Shown piece by piece: positions 38,801 through 49,463 of a stretch of DNA of 64,000 nucleotides. The DNA comes from Trichoplax adhaerens (Eukaryota; Placozoa; Uniplacotomia; Trichoplacea; Trichoplacidae), in contig NW_002060944.1 in the NCBI RefSeq assembly GCF_000150275.1, positions 3,352,229 through 3,416,228 on the forward strand, read 5' to 3'. The notes beneath the pieces were generated by a model that was not told the DNA's origin, did no database searches, and saw nothing but the letters and a program-made list of their open reading frames with translations. Both the position numbers and the translations under genes were made by a program. How positions within the stretch are numbered: position 1 is the stretch's first letter; each line of letters begins with the position of its first letter.

Positions 38801-40099
38801 CATCCTAATCTAAATCTTATACAATATTACATGTAATATTGCTGCTTTATCCAGTCGATTAAAAGTATTACTCCAGTGCCCGCTATTTATTCGTATCGCT
38901 AATTTTTGAGCTTAAAATTGAACACTAGGAGCAGAAAAGGAAGGTGTTTCTGGATTCTTTAAAGGAGTTGGCAAAGGTTTAATTGGTTCAATTGCTAAAC
39001 CGACTGGTGGAGTGGTTGACATGGCAACGAGTACTTTTCAGGGCATCAAAAGGTTGGCATTTGAATTCGTTTTATGTACAAGACTGCAATTGCGCCCAAA
39101 GTGAAATATTTATAAATACTCATAAAATAAGAAATAACTCTTTCTTAGCATGTCAGGTATAGACAAGGAGCTGAATAGAATTCGTCCGGCCCGTTTTATT
39201 CATCGAGATAACGTAAGCAAATAAAGGTGTAGATGATAATTGAAATGAGATGTTCGTAATCCTCCAATAGCATCACGAATAAATAATTAATGAATTATTA
39301 TGAAGGTAATCCGCGCATACGATAATCATGAAGCTCAAGGAAATCACATATTAAAGGTATTGTAATGAAAATTGTGTTTTTGTATTGAATCTATCCTTGT
39401 ACTCAAGTCTTTAATTTTTATTACTATTGTGTTGTGGAATTATAGGGTATGTCTAAAGATGCATTTGGATATGACAATCTGCAAGAAGACGCATACGTTG
39501 CTCACGCTTTCGTGGATAGAATGAATAGGAAATTAATTATGATTACTACAAAGTGAGCTGACCCCTAATAAAGCGACAGTATATCTCGGATACAGAATAC
39601 AAAGTAACACTAAGTTCTAAAATTGCTTTTTAATTGGTTTCAAATTAGGCGAATCTTGAAAGCAGAAATACTAACAGAAAATGAACTGTGGAAGTGTTCG
39701 TGGCAATGTAATTTTGATGATATGGAAGAATTGCCAACTTCGACTAAGGAAAATATCACTATTATGGTAAATATGCTATTATCATGTAATTTTTAAGAAG
39801 TATGGAATAAGTGAGCCCTTACTTTAATAGCGGCGTTTTACGATTAAATTATTATAATGTTATCTGGCCGATGGAATAGGAAAAGAAATCTGGTCTTTTT
39901 GGTGTCTCGACAGTGTCGACGAAGGTTATCGACTGTGGAACTTCAGAAATCGCTATGGTTAGAAGCTACTAATTACCATGATGTCCTAATGTATTAATTC
40001 TGGTTTATTCATAATGAAATTTTTATTAATTTATATTAGTGGCTTCTATTGAGGATAAAAACCGCTTTGGATTACTCAAAGCTGCAGTTTAGCTTTTAA
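17811..40099 (+). CDS. VPS13: VPS13A/C-type bridge-like lipid transfer protein, dozens of exons
   Basis: VPS13A/C proteins move bulk phospholipid at ER contacts with mitochondria, endosomes and lipid droplets (family knowledge). Exon 1 (17811-17910) reads [20 protein letters not shown], the classical Chorein-N start. Next exons are 19240-19283 ([12 protein letters not shown]), 19954-19996 ([14 protein letters not shown]) and 20301-20396 ([12 protein letters not shown]), in matching phase. A linker with GWFSSIFG (about 23050) is a VPS13 hallmark. Repeated beta-groove (RBG) segments continue to about 31.6 kb. The SHR-BD/VAB adaptor-binding region covers about 31.7-36.7 kb. The C-terminal ATG2_C-like amphipathic region (37-39 kb) has [49 protein letters not shown] and [23 protein letters not shown]-like end (39.3-40.1 kb) closes with [11 protein letters not shown] then TAA at 40097-40099. 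Protein length is on the order of 3,000 residues (not summed exactly). Orthology to the A/C clade rather than B or D is inferred from these motifs. A phospho-FFAT-like motif sits at about 25.85 kb. Confidence 0.95.
25831..25882 (+). other. VPS13 exon carrying a phospho-FFAT-like VAP-binding motif
   Basis: This 52-base exon joins in phase to ...SFMEEDK and encodes [18 protein letters not shown]. The core E-F-Y-S-A-S-D fits the FFAT pattern E-F-F/Y-D-A-x-E/D, except that position 4 is Ser instead of Asp, the arrangement of phospho-FFAT motifs. It is preceded by an acidic tract (ENED), also typical. Human VPS13A and VPS13C carry conventional FFAT motifs in the comparable N-terminal third. VAP binding is inferred, not shown. 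Confidence 0.6.
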
Positions 40100-41336
40100 A
40101 ATTGAAAAGCTGATGTCCACAAAAATGTATTGGTTTCTTACTGAAAATGAAGACAAGGTGAAAACGATGGCCTAAAATGATCTCTTCTGGTTATGATTTT
40201 AAATAGGTAATGTTGTAATCTGATGCGGCCTAGAAGTGAATTTATTTAAGCTAGAAGTCTTGTACTGTAATAGTTATAATATTTATAAGGAAGCGGTATC
40301 GATACCGTATTACATATATTTCTAATTTTACTATACTATCACCTATGTTGTCATTGATATATCTTTATAAGCAATATCTACATTCGAAGTAAGGATGGAA
40401 GATGTCAAGATTAATTCTACTCAGTTCCATTTATGTTATCATGCTGTACTGTACCGTAGGATGAAATTACAGTAATTGATGTTAAAAACTGTCCGATATC
40501 AATAATACTGTACATGACCTGTTGCAGCCAATTTTTACAACACTTTGAGCGTGTTAAATAGTTTTAATCGTAAGTTGATGTGTTTTAAAATATTCGTATA
40601 GAATTATGTTGTATCCATTGAGTGTTGTTCTCTGCTAGTACTCTGATATTAAAGTAAAGTTTTTCATTTCTTAATTGTAAACACTCTTTGCGATTGAAAG
40701 GGTTATATATTATGTGTCTAGAGAGATATTTTCATACTTATTGTACCATTGATTTTAATATCGTAAGATATCTTGTATTTAAAACATATACTATTGTTTA
40801 TGTGTTTAATTAATATTGTGTAGAAAGGGTGGACCGTACTGCAGTTAATGTTATCTAATTAATTGAAAGAAATTTTTCCTTTTTAGCTTATTTCTCATCG
40901 AAAATATTATCGGTATAATTCCTATTTTAATGTTGGGTAATTTAATAAAAAGATGACATACATGCCTCTTATTCATTATGAATAGTAGTTCGATATAGTA
41001 TGCTACGTTTTCAAGTGATTCAATCTATCGGCGATGATTAATTATGAATCCTTCGATTGAAGGCTTTTATTGTAGACGTATTTTATTAGGGGAAACCGTG
41101 GCCGAGTTTTCAGGCTAATGAATGAAGAGTGTAGCAGAAATTATATTGAATTAGCGTTGAGCCAATCTAATCATAATTTTTCATCCTGGAATATAACATA
41201 TAGCTAAGACGTCCATGAAGCTTATTAGATAATTGATAAGAAAATAATCTTACAAGAAATAATACAAATTCTTCTCTGAATCGCCGTGCTTCCATTGACT
41301 TATTATCTAAACAACAGCACCTTGTTTTATTGGCAA
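40100..41336. other. 3' flank of VPS13 / intergenic
   Basis: AT-rich, with no coding region seen. It includes the VPS13 3' UTR. Several AATAAA-like words occur (for example in AATTTAATAAAAAG near 40940), but no cleavage site can be chosen. Confidence 0.5.
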
Positions 41337-41685
41337 GATTTGATTTGATTAGAATTGGCTATCTCTACGCAATTCGAATTACTTCTTGCTTACTCCGATA
41401 GCGCTATTTTTGTCGGAATGCTTCAAGATTTAATTCGATTGAAAAAGATCACTTCCAGGTCATTCGATTTACTACTTCCTGCCTACGCAGCAGTGCCTTA
41501 TTAATCTGAATAATTGAAGATTTGGTTCGATTAGAAATATATTTAAAGCAGAACTCGATTTATTTCTCGCATAAACAATATTAGTTTATTCATCACATTA
41601 TTTTTATTGGATTGGAAACACATTACTCATACGAAATCTCATTTACATCCTGCTCACATAAATGCGTCTTGTTATCGAAATTATA
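41337..41685. repeat. Degenerate tandem repeat, ~90-bp unit, about four copies
   Basis: The word (T)TCGATT(A/G)GAAA or a variant recurs near 41345, 41435, 41527 and 41610. After each, in the same order, come a variant of ATTCGAATTACTTCTTGC and then AT-rich spacer. The spacing is about 85-95 bases. The units are strongly diverged and no protein-coding potential is visible. Confidence 0.6.
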
Positions 41686-42281
41686 CTGTAACATTCGATT
41701 CGACCATCAATTAATCTTCTCTGGGTTACCCTTTCTTTTAAAATGACGATAGTATATATCGAACTGGTCCGTATTGTTTAATAGTTGTTTTAATTCATTA
41801 ACACCTACGTGCAATTATACATTATAATCCTATAATAGCCGTCGTGATAGCAGTATACGCGTACGTAGAAGTTTAAAATGCATTTTATATTGGTTGTTGT
41901 TGAATGCAAAAGGCTTTTGAAGAAAAAGTAAACGTAATTTATCGCCAGACACTAATAGACCTGTACGATTTTAGAGTACCACCACGAAATAACCGCCCAC
42001 TGTATCTTGTAACTCTATCTAGCTATTGAACTATGTTAGACTTTCAATTCTAAGTCATAAGTAAAATATATCTCGCATATTTATAGAGTTATAATAGGCT
42101 GAAAGATACTGTCTTATTGTTATTAAATGATAGGCAATAATTATAAAGTGATCAATTAATTATGCGATAATCTAGACGTCAAGCTGTCTACGAGTTTATA
42201 TGATTATTTGGTCTCTACACGTAAAAATATTCTTATAAGACATGTCGAATGGAAGAGATACCCTATTCTAACGTGACAATG

Positions 42282-42820
42282 ATCTAAATAGCGCACATTC
42301 TATACGCAGTGTTTAGTTATCCGGCCTTGTACATAAAAGTCCCGCATTCTTATAGTACACCATATACCAGGTAGAAGAGACACCCTATTCCACCCTCGCT
42401 AATACATAACATTTAAGCCTATATCTTGAAAAAATAATCATTGCCACGATGGTTTATAGAAATTGATTAAGCTTAAAGTACAAGAGGTTTAGTTATTAAC
42501 AATTCTGAGAAACTACGACATTGAATCAGAAAGAATACTACTTTACGGTCTGCAAATAAAAGCAATAATTGCAAAGTAATCTAAATAGCGCACATTCTAT
42601 ATGTTGTATATGAACGAGACCTGATGCGAAATCGGTCTCGTTCATATATACCGTACGCGTAACTATCCGACCTGATATATAAAATGTCCCGTATTCTTAT
42701 GTTATACAAAATATATCGACGGGTTGGAAAAGTAATCATCATTACGATGATTTATAACGATCGATTAAGCTTGTGGCACAAAGCCTGCTTATTATTCATA
42801 ATTATCAGTTGCAGAGAAAT
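42282..42820. repeat. Diverged segmental tandem duplication (~297-bp offset) with a hairpin in copy 2
   Basis: Copy A starts ATCTAAATAGCGCACATTCT at 42282 and copy B starts with the same word at 42579. Later landmarks (TCCGGCC / TCCGACC; CCCGCATTCTTAT / CCCGTATTCTTAT; GATTAAGCTT in both) stay collinear to about 42520 and 42820. Copy B carries a 15-bp inverted repeat at 42607-42621 and 42634-42648 (arm TATATGAACGAGACC) that copy A lacks at the matching point. Copy A in turn has an extra stretch at about 42371-42400 resembling 42248-42278. Confidence 0.75.
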
Positions 42821-43840
42821 TGTATGACCAATCCATTAATATGTTGCCGTTGGCTATAGAAACTAACCTTGCCTCTCTAGATATACGAGTAGATCAGATT
42901 CAATTTCTAATCCCCCAAAAATCACCCTATCTGATTCATTGTTGGCCATGATATTTTAAGTAGAGTTTCCTCCTGCTGCGCTTCTATTACATTATCAAAG
43001 CTGTCTTGATGTATCTATCGTATTAGTTAGTTCGGTTAATACACGGTAACACAGTTATCCTCTTCATACTTGCTCAATAAAGACTACTATTTTCACTCAT
43101 GATTTCTCTTGTAATTGAATTGCAATTATACCAGACCCTCAATCTTCCGAAATATCACCGAAACTAAACAAAACTCTTGGATCTTCTCAGCCTAATTCTC
43201 TTAGCCTTCACAGTTATACCCATACGAAAGTATTATACCAATAACTGACTGAAGTCCATATTTCAATCTTGATCATTTGTACTCACGCCAATCCAATCAT
43301 AGCATGAACATCCAGTTGTAAGGGATTGAAAAATAGGCGACGCCATCGTCTAATAAGAGTTCACTGTGAGTTGTGCTTTGAAGTTGGGGATTTTCCGATA
43401 GCTACATCGGTGATAGTTGTATTTTATCCTTCCACCGCATAATATTAGTGCGCTTTATAGAACCTTGCATTATTATTTATGATTAATGAAGATACGACTA
43501 AAGAAATATTTACAGTATAGTTTGCTCTCGAAAAGAATACCAGGTTAAGCACAGTGCCGCATCTTAGTAAGGTAGTACTGTAGTTTGCAACTCAATACTG
43601 GTCGTATTCCTGAGTGAGTATATTCAAGTATTCTACTCAATAAACAAAGTATGCAAAATTTACCGAGTATAACTGTAAATGTCAAAATAATCATGGACTC
43701 ACTGGGTATTCTTCTCATGGTCCACGGAATAATACTCGATCTTCGTCACTGTTGCGCTATACTGGAAATATCGTGAACATGTGTAATAAATATGCATACA
43801 GTGGATAGTTCATTCTACGTGCTTAACTATTCTTGATTAT

Positions 43841-43874
43841 GGACTACTCGATATACCGGTGGATCGAGTAGTCC
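43841..43874. repeat. 12-bp inverted repeat
   Basis: GGACTACTCGAT (43841-43852) and ATCGAGTAGTCC (43863-43874) form perfect arms around a 10-base loop. The word GGATCGAGTAG reappears at 44803 and its complement at 44711, so it belongs to a local family of dispersed inverted words. Confidence 0.85.
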
Positions 43875-44146
43875 AAGCTACAGAGCTGTCTATCACAATG
43901 AATTGGGAACGAATTCTACCATAGCATGGGCTGGACGCATGGTATTTCTTGTTCATGACCTTAGCTAATACAGTAGACATGAATTCTACACACGCATTTA
44001 GATTCGATTTTAGTAACGTTTTTCGCGATAACTAAGTAGTACAGCCCTAAATAAGCCTTAAGACTAAAATTATAATTGTATATCCACGGTGAATATTGCT
44101 GTCATAATTTGGATAGTCCAGTCGATTGCAGTTAGATATTCCTTGG

Positions 44147-44628
44147 TCGTTGTAAGACGAAGCTAATTTTATGAAATACTGTGCAGTAAAGTGAAGTTTA
44201 CAAGAAACCGTAGTTCTTGATCTTCAACTATCCATGCTCTTGCAGACTGTCTACCGGGGCTCATCCAATATTCAAAATAGACTGTACTCAACATCGAGGC
44301 AGCATCATCGATACCCTAATAACGAGTTCGCTTTGGCCATTTTCGGTCTTCTTTATCGTTGTAAGGCGAAGCTAATTTTATGAAATACTGTGCAGTAAAG
44401 TGAAGTTTACAAGAAACTGTAGTTCTTGATTTATAGTTAAAGATCACTTTATCACAAACTACCAGCACTGCTGTGCTGGTAGTTTGTGATAAAGTGATCT
44501 TTAACTATCCATGCTCTTACTGACTGTCTACCGGGGCTCATCCAATATTCAAATAGACTGTACTCAACATCGAGGCAGCATCATCGACACCCTAAGAACG
44601 AGTTCGCTTTGGCCATTTTCGGTCTTCT
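44147..44628. repeat. Segmental tandem duplication (208-bp offset) with a perfect 36-bp hairpin in copy 2
   Basis: Copy 1 is 44147-44352 and copy 2 is 44355-44628; both start TCGTTGTAAG and end near ATTTTCGGTCTTCT, and they are nearly identical. Copy 2 is about 68 bases longer because it holds an inverted repeat. The arms 44433-44468 and 44473-44508 are perfectly complementary over 36 bases, with loop TGCT. The distal end of the right arm (GATCTTTAACTAT) corresponds to native sequence in copy 1 (GATCTTCAACTAT). The insert therefore looks like an inverted copy plus extra sequence built onto the local strand. Confidence 0.9.
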
Positions 44629-44710
44629 ATAAGAAGTCCACCCGTCGAAGTCTTTGCTGTCAGGAACTGCTTGATCCCTATTCACCCACTCAGCCAAGCC
44701 ACTATTCATC

Positions 44711-44832
44711 CTACTCGATCCCCTCAGTCAAAAATGACAAAAAAGAAACCGGGACTACAGTACAAGCAATCCATTGCGACTTAGCAGTGAGTAAGTAAAT
44801 ATGGATCGAGTAGTTCCTCTGGTTTCTTTTTT
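44711..44832. repeat. Interleaved inverted words (A-B-A'-B')
   Basis: A = CTACTCGATCC (44711-44721) and B = AAAAAAGAAACC (44739-44750) are followed by A' = GGATCGAGTAG (44803-44813) and B' = GGTTTCTTTTTT (44821-44832). Each pair is perfectly complementary, but the pairs interleave rather than nest. Confidence 0.8.
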
Positions 44833-45626
44833 ACCATCGAGAAAATCTTCTTCATCTTTGAATGAAGAAGGAGGGAAGGAAGGAAGGAAGAGAGGACTGA
44901 AACGGTAACTTAGCAATGAGTGAAACTGCGCTGATGCCTATAACTGGAGTACGCATGACATCGCCACTCCGTCCGTCTCTCCCGTTTACAGTTTAAAGTA
45001 CTGTACTAGAACTCGACTGCATTGTAGACTGTACATTGTAAACGTCATCATTTTTTTTTTTTTCTTTCAACTCTGCGATTCTTCAGTAGGCTAAAAATGG
45101 TGTGGATGATCGTTGGACTGGTCATTTCAACTATACCATCAGCTTGCCGTGGAACAGTCTACCGTCGGAGATGCTTTGTCTTGAAGAAGCTGTCAGGTGG
45201 ATTTCCCATAGTAGAGTGTCCGCTTTCAGTGATAGAATAAAATAGAATGACCACAAAACCGACAAGGCTGGACGTTGTGGCCCGACCAACAGCCACTTCA
45301 CTTGCCCCCTGTACAGTGTACAGTTCACATTACACCAAACTGTCTTGCACTGTACACTGTACACTATTGTACAGCACAGTACAAAAGTTTTTATCTATGA
45401 GTATTGTATTAAAGTAACCAATGAGATAGCGTTACGCTTATTGTCTTTTAGTTTGATACTAAATCATACTAGAAAAACAAAAAAAAAATTACGCCCCTAG
45501 GGCACTCTCTCGCGCTCACTCTCCATGATCGACATTAGGCTTGCTTAGCAGCCAGCATTCACTCACCATTTCTTTTTCAGTCGATGCTAACTTGGTGTTT
45601 GCCTTGATCGAATCCATTTCCCAGCC
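44833..45626. promoter_or_regulatory. Upstream region of ZIP7 with TGTACA-type inverted repeat
   Basis: It contains GGAA-rich simple sequence (about 44868-44890), a T-run (about 45051-45064), and a perfect 14-bp inverted repeat TGTACAGTGTACAG (about 45310) / CTGTACACTGTACA (about 45351). No gene is seen on either strand. Placement 260-320 bases upstream of the ZIP7 ATG suggests a promoter-proximal element, but no factor is assigned. Confidence 0.4.
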
Positions 45627-47711
45627 ATGAAAATCATGCCAGGCAATCGTTTCTTTTGGGCATGCAGTTGTATCCTACTTGGATTGATTGTTCAATGTTT
45701 CGCCCATAGCCATGGCGACTCGACTGTCAAGCGACAAGTCAGCGGCAATGTTTGGATGGAGGCATTGCTATCGACGGCGTTGATTAGTGCTGCTCCGTTT
45801 CTGATTCTTTTTCTCATTCCTATTAGTGGTAAATCGAGTGAACAAGCACCACTGTTGAAGGTCTTGCTCAGTTTTGCTTCAGGAGGTTTACTAGGAGATG
45901 CATTTCTACACTTGATACCTCACGCTGTTTCGCCCCATCATTCCCATGATAGCGACGCCGGCCATGACCATCATCATCATCACGGTCACGATCATGCCGG
46001 ACATGGTGGCCACGATCATGGACATGGTGGCCATGATCATGTCCATGCTATGCCATTATCGGTCGGATTATGGGTTTTAGCAGGGGTTTTAACCTTTTTT
46101 ATCGTTGAAAAATTTGTACGCAATATTAAAGGTGGACATCATCATCATCATCAAAATGGAGCTCATGGTGGTCATGATCAAAATTCAGCCAGTAACACTT
46201 CTCAAAGTACCCAAAAGGAAAATAGCACGTTAAGAAAACGAAAAACCAATAAAGATGATGCAAAGGATGCAAGCAAATCAAAATCAGGTCATTTTTTTCT
46301 TCAAGCATAAACACACTTATTCTCATCCAGTCAACTATCCCCTCATCAATCAACTCAGTATGCAAATAATCTCCACTCGTCTTGTCTGTTACGCCATTGG
46401 CTTTTCTGTTTAGCGTCATTTTCAAAGTTGAGATATTCTACAGCACATTACTGTAAAGGCAGTCACAACGCTCTGTGATCAATGGATTAGTCTATCAGAA
46501 CCACCTTTTACGCCACTAACTACACGTAGAAAAAAATCGTTTTCCTTTTTAACTGGAGCGTTGACTACTGATAAAATGGACATTGATATTGAGTCGACAC
46601 AAAAATTCATTAGGAGACCTTACTACAGTACCATGCTCCAGTTTTGTATGTAGGTTTCACTCCCGTTAAAGGTTTAAACTATCCCAAATAGAATCGAAAT
46701 CAACGGTATGCACTGGCCATTGATTACTGTACTGTGTACATCATCAATAGATTATCGGATAAAAAAGAGCTTTACTGTATGCTATGATGAGAAAATTCTC
46801 ATCACTTTCTATATGCAATAACCTACGATGGTAATCGTTTAGAAATATGCTGTAATAGATGCATTCAAAGACACTTCGTGCGATTTTCAGCCTTGTAGTC
46901 TCAGTTATTCGAATAAATCACTACTGTTGCTTTTTGTAATCTTGAATCGTGCCCATCTCATTCATAATGTATTAGCCTTATGTTCTACTAAAATTGACCA
47001 TGGTATACGCGTATTTCGATTTCAGTAAATTATTAATTCTTTCTTTTCTTTGCTGTCTATAGAATCGTCTAGTGATGAAAGCAGTAACGATAGTGACGAG
47101 GGCATGAAAGTATCTGGTTTCCTCAATTTGGCCGCAGATTTCACTCATAACTTTACCGATGGCTTAGCTATTGGTGCATCCTACTTAGCTGGCCAAAAGA
47201 TTGGCATCATTACAACCATAACTATTTTATTTCATGAAGTGCCACATGAAATTGGCGATTTTGCTATTTTAGTTCAATCTGGTTGTTCCAAAAGGAAGGT
47301 TAGCAAATTTTAAATACATTTTTCATGTTGATTGATAATTGTGTAGCAGTCTTACAATAACATCAATTATGAATGACTGGATTGCATCATGCAAGTAGAT
47401 GCAATCCTATCTGCACTATTTTCTTACAGTCGATATTCCATATATGATACCATTATTAGGCAATGTTTTTACAACTATCGACAGCAACTGGTGCTATGGC
47501 TGGTACTGTGGTAGGCTTATTGGCCGATGTCGTTGGAAATGCTGCAACCACTTGGATATTACCCTTTACCGCTGGTGGCTTTATCTACATTGCAACTGTA
47601 ACAGTCATTCCAGAATTATTAGATGATTGTAAACCATGGCAAACTTTTAAAGAAGTGATAGCGCTATTGATTGGTATTGCTTTCATGATCGTCATTGCCC
47701 TATACGAGTAA
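45627..47711 (+). CDS. SLC39A7: Zinc transporter of the ZIP7 / Catsup (SLC39A7, LIV-1) type
   Basis: ZIP7 releases zinc from the ER/Golgi into the cytosol. Three exons, 45627-46287, 47063-47298 and 47460-47711, close in phase and give 382 residues (human ZIP7 has 469). The N-terminus ([19 protein letters not shown]) is a signal peptide. Membrane segments follow ([38 protein letters not shown]). A luminal/cytosolic loop is very rich in His-Asp-Gly (codons about 105-140), and a second His run is [10 protein letters not shown]. Exon 2 opens with an acidic Ser cluster ([14 protein letters not shown]), then [12 protein letters not shown] (TM4 metal site) and the LIV-1 signature [17 protein letters not shown] (TM5). 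Exon 3 encodes the last membrane segments ([27 protein letters not shown]) and ends FMIVIALYE. The key His, Asn, Asp and Glu residues are intact. ZIP13 is the alternative subfamily; the His loop and [11 protein letters not shown] favour ZIP7. Confidence 0.93.
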
Positions 47712-49463
47712 TTTATTATTATCAATTCCCATCATAAGTAGAGTTGATATCTAAAATCGTTTTCAGGGACTATTTTATTTCTTGAATTGAGAAAGTTTGC
47801 CCCCGCTATGGGCGTATAATAATTATTATTACTATTGGTAAATATTAAGAGAATCGAACAGTGGCATCGCCTCCTTCTGATGATAAGATTCCATTTAACA
47901 TGTCCTACTTGCGCATCTATAGATAGTCATTAAATGTTGTTTTAACTTTCCTACATTATATGGCCGTAATCAACTACATACTGTCTGTATGCCTGCATTA
48001 AGATGCAGAGATGTGATCACAATTATTCAACATGGCAACTACCAATATCGAGCAAGTTTAGACAAAAGAAGGCGAAAAAAGCCATTTTTTAATCTGGTTT
48101 ATTTAGTAAACATCATGACTTCTTACAACAAAGATTTGTGTTTAGAAAGAACAATCAACGAACTTAAATCTTTGTACTAGTTCAATTATTAGGCGCACCT
48201 GTGTCTTTAGTCCGCGTAATAATAATGCAATTATTCAGCATGCTGTCGAGACGGGGATACGCGTAGCTTTACATTGAACAAGGCCGAAATTGTTGAAAGC
48301 ATACGTAATACCTCTATTGCAATAGATGGTTATGATAATGGTCAACGATTCAGAGTTTCCGCTGAACGAACATTGATTAAAAATATTACTAATTGGATAG
48401 AATCAGTCGAAATCGCAAGATCTTCTAACTCTAGCAATGATTTGTATTGGATGCAAGTAAAATTAAAGTGAAAATTTGCCATTCAATAGTTCTTGTGACA
48501 TATCAATGTGAATATACTAGGTGTTAATAACTATCACTGTGAAGGAAAATATTAATGAAAGTTGCCAAAGACACAACTATTGTGCAAATATATATGTTCC
48601 AAAACAAGCATGATAGGTAATTTTCACCTTGTAGGATTTTTTATTTTATTTTCGACTCTCAGATGATACTCCATTTTTCCTGATCCAATGAAATAAAGTT
48701 TAAATTGAAAACTCAATTAATTGACTGTCAATTCTGAACAGTTGCACGAAGGTAAACAAACAATAAATCATACGGCTTTTTTTGCGTGAATATTATCACG
48801 CCTAGGATAAAGAGTTAATAAATTCATTTACACCGCATAAATCTGAATTCCGTTTGGTTACTAATCATTATACTGTACGTCTTTAAGACTCATTTAGCCA
48901 TTCTAGGGTATTTAATTATACTGTATCATTATGACAATCACTAACGCCAATAGAGGCGCGGTGATTAGAATTCTTATACTACATCGATATTGGTACAGTG
49001 TGATATAAATATATATGCAGAATTGCAATCGCTGTCTATTTCTTTTGTCTTCTTCTCGTTTATACTGGTAATTATTCTTATACAAGGTACATTTTTTCAA
49101 AAAATTCAATCGGCGCCTTCTTACAATAGTATTGTCGGTACATACATATACGTATTCCAAAAATGAGAAGTAATAAAGTCGCAAACACGTAATTAATATC
49201 AATATGCTGAAATACCGCAAACTCAGCGTCAAATTATTTGATAAACATGCACCACTAGGGACTATATAGTTATAGGCAGCATCGAGACTATTCACCATAT
49301 AAAGTAGGGTCCTCTACAGCATTGCCTTCTCTCGCATCAATAAAATCCCACAATCTAAAGGTATCACAAATATTAAAAGTCATAATCTATTAATGAAAAA
49401 GTATATGATTTATTCATTACATAGCAGCAATTGACTACATAAACATATAGCGTCATATTTTAT
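47712..49463. other. Region between ZIP7 and makorin 3' ends
   Basis: Two convergent genes end here. Apart from the coding-like patch at 47989-48471 described separately, I see no gene. A 128-codon open frame at 48912-49298 (-) is low-complexity and not convincing. Confidence 0.5.
47989..48471 (+). pseudogene. Coding-like patch, broken or unresolved small gene
   Basis: Three overlapping open segments on this strand look protein-like but sit in different frames. The first begins MPALRCRDVITIIQHGNYQY (47989-48180). A middle frame reads ...CVFSPRNNNAIIQHAVETG (about 48148-48270). The last reads CCRDGDTRSFTLNKAEIVE... and ends WMQVKLK then TGA (to 48471). No obvious GT-AG pair joins them cleanly. 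They could be a frameshifted pseudogene, a short multi-exon gene, or chance. I do not recognise a family. Confidence 0.25.

Noticed and set aside
44433-44508. Interpretation of the 36-bp hairpin as a microRNA precursor
   Set aside because: A perfect stem with a 4-base loop and no bulges is unlike an animal pre-miRNA, and placozoans are reported to lack canonical microRNAs. A replication fold-back is more likely.
44511-44798. 95-codon open frame on the plus strand
   Set aside because: It lies in the duplicated segment; the matching copy at 44240-44350 has indels that break the frame, so coding constraint is absent.
48912-49298. 128-codon open frame on the minus strand with hydrophobic segments
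   Set aside because: Composition is Tyr/Ile-rich as expected from AT-rich DNA, there is no family resemblance or splice context, and it overlaps 3' flanks.
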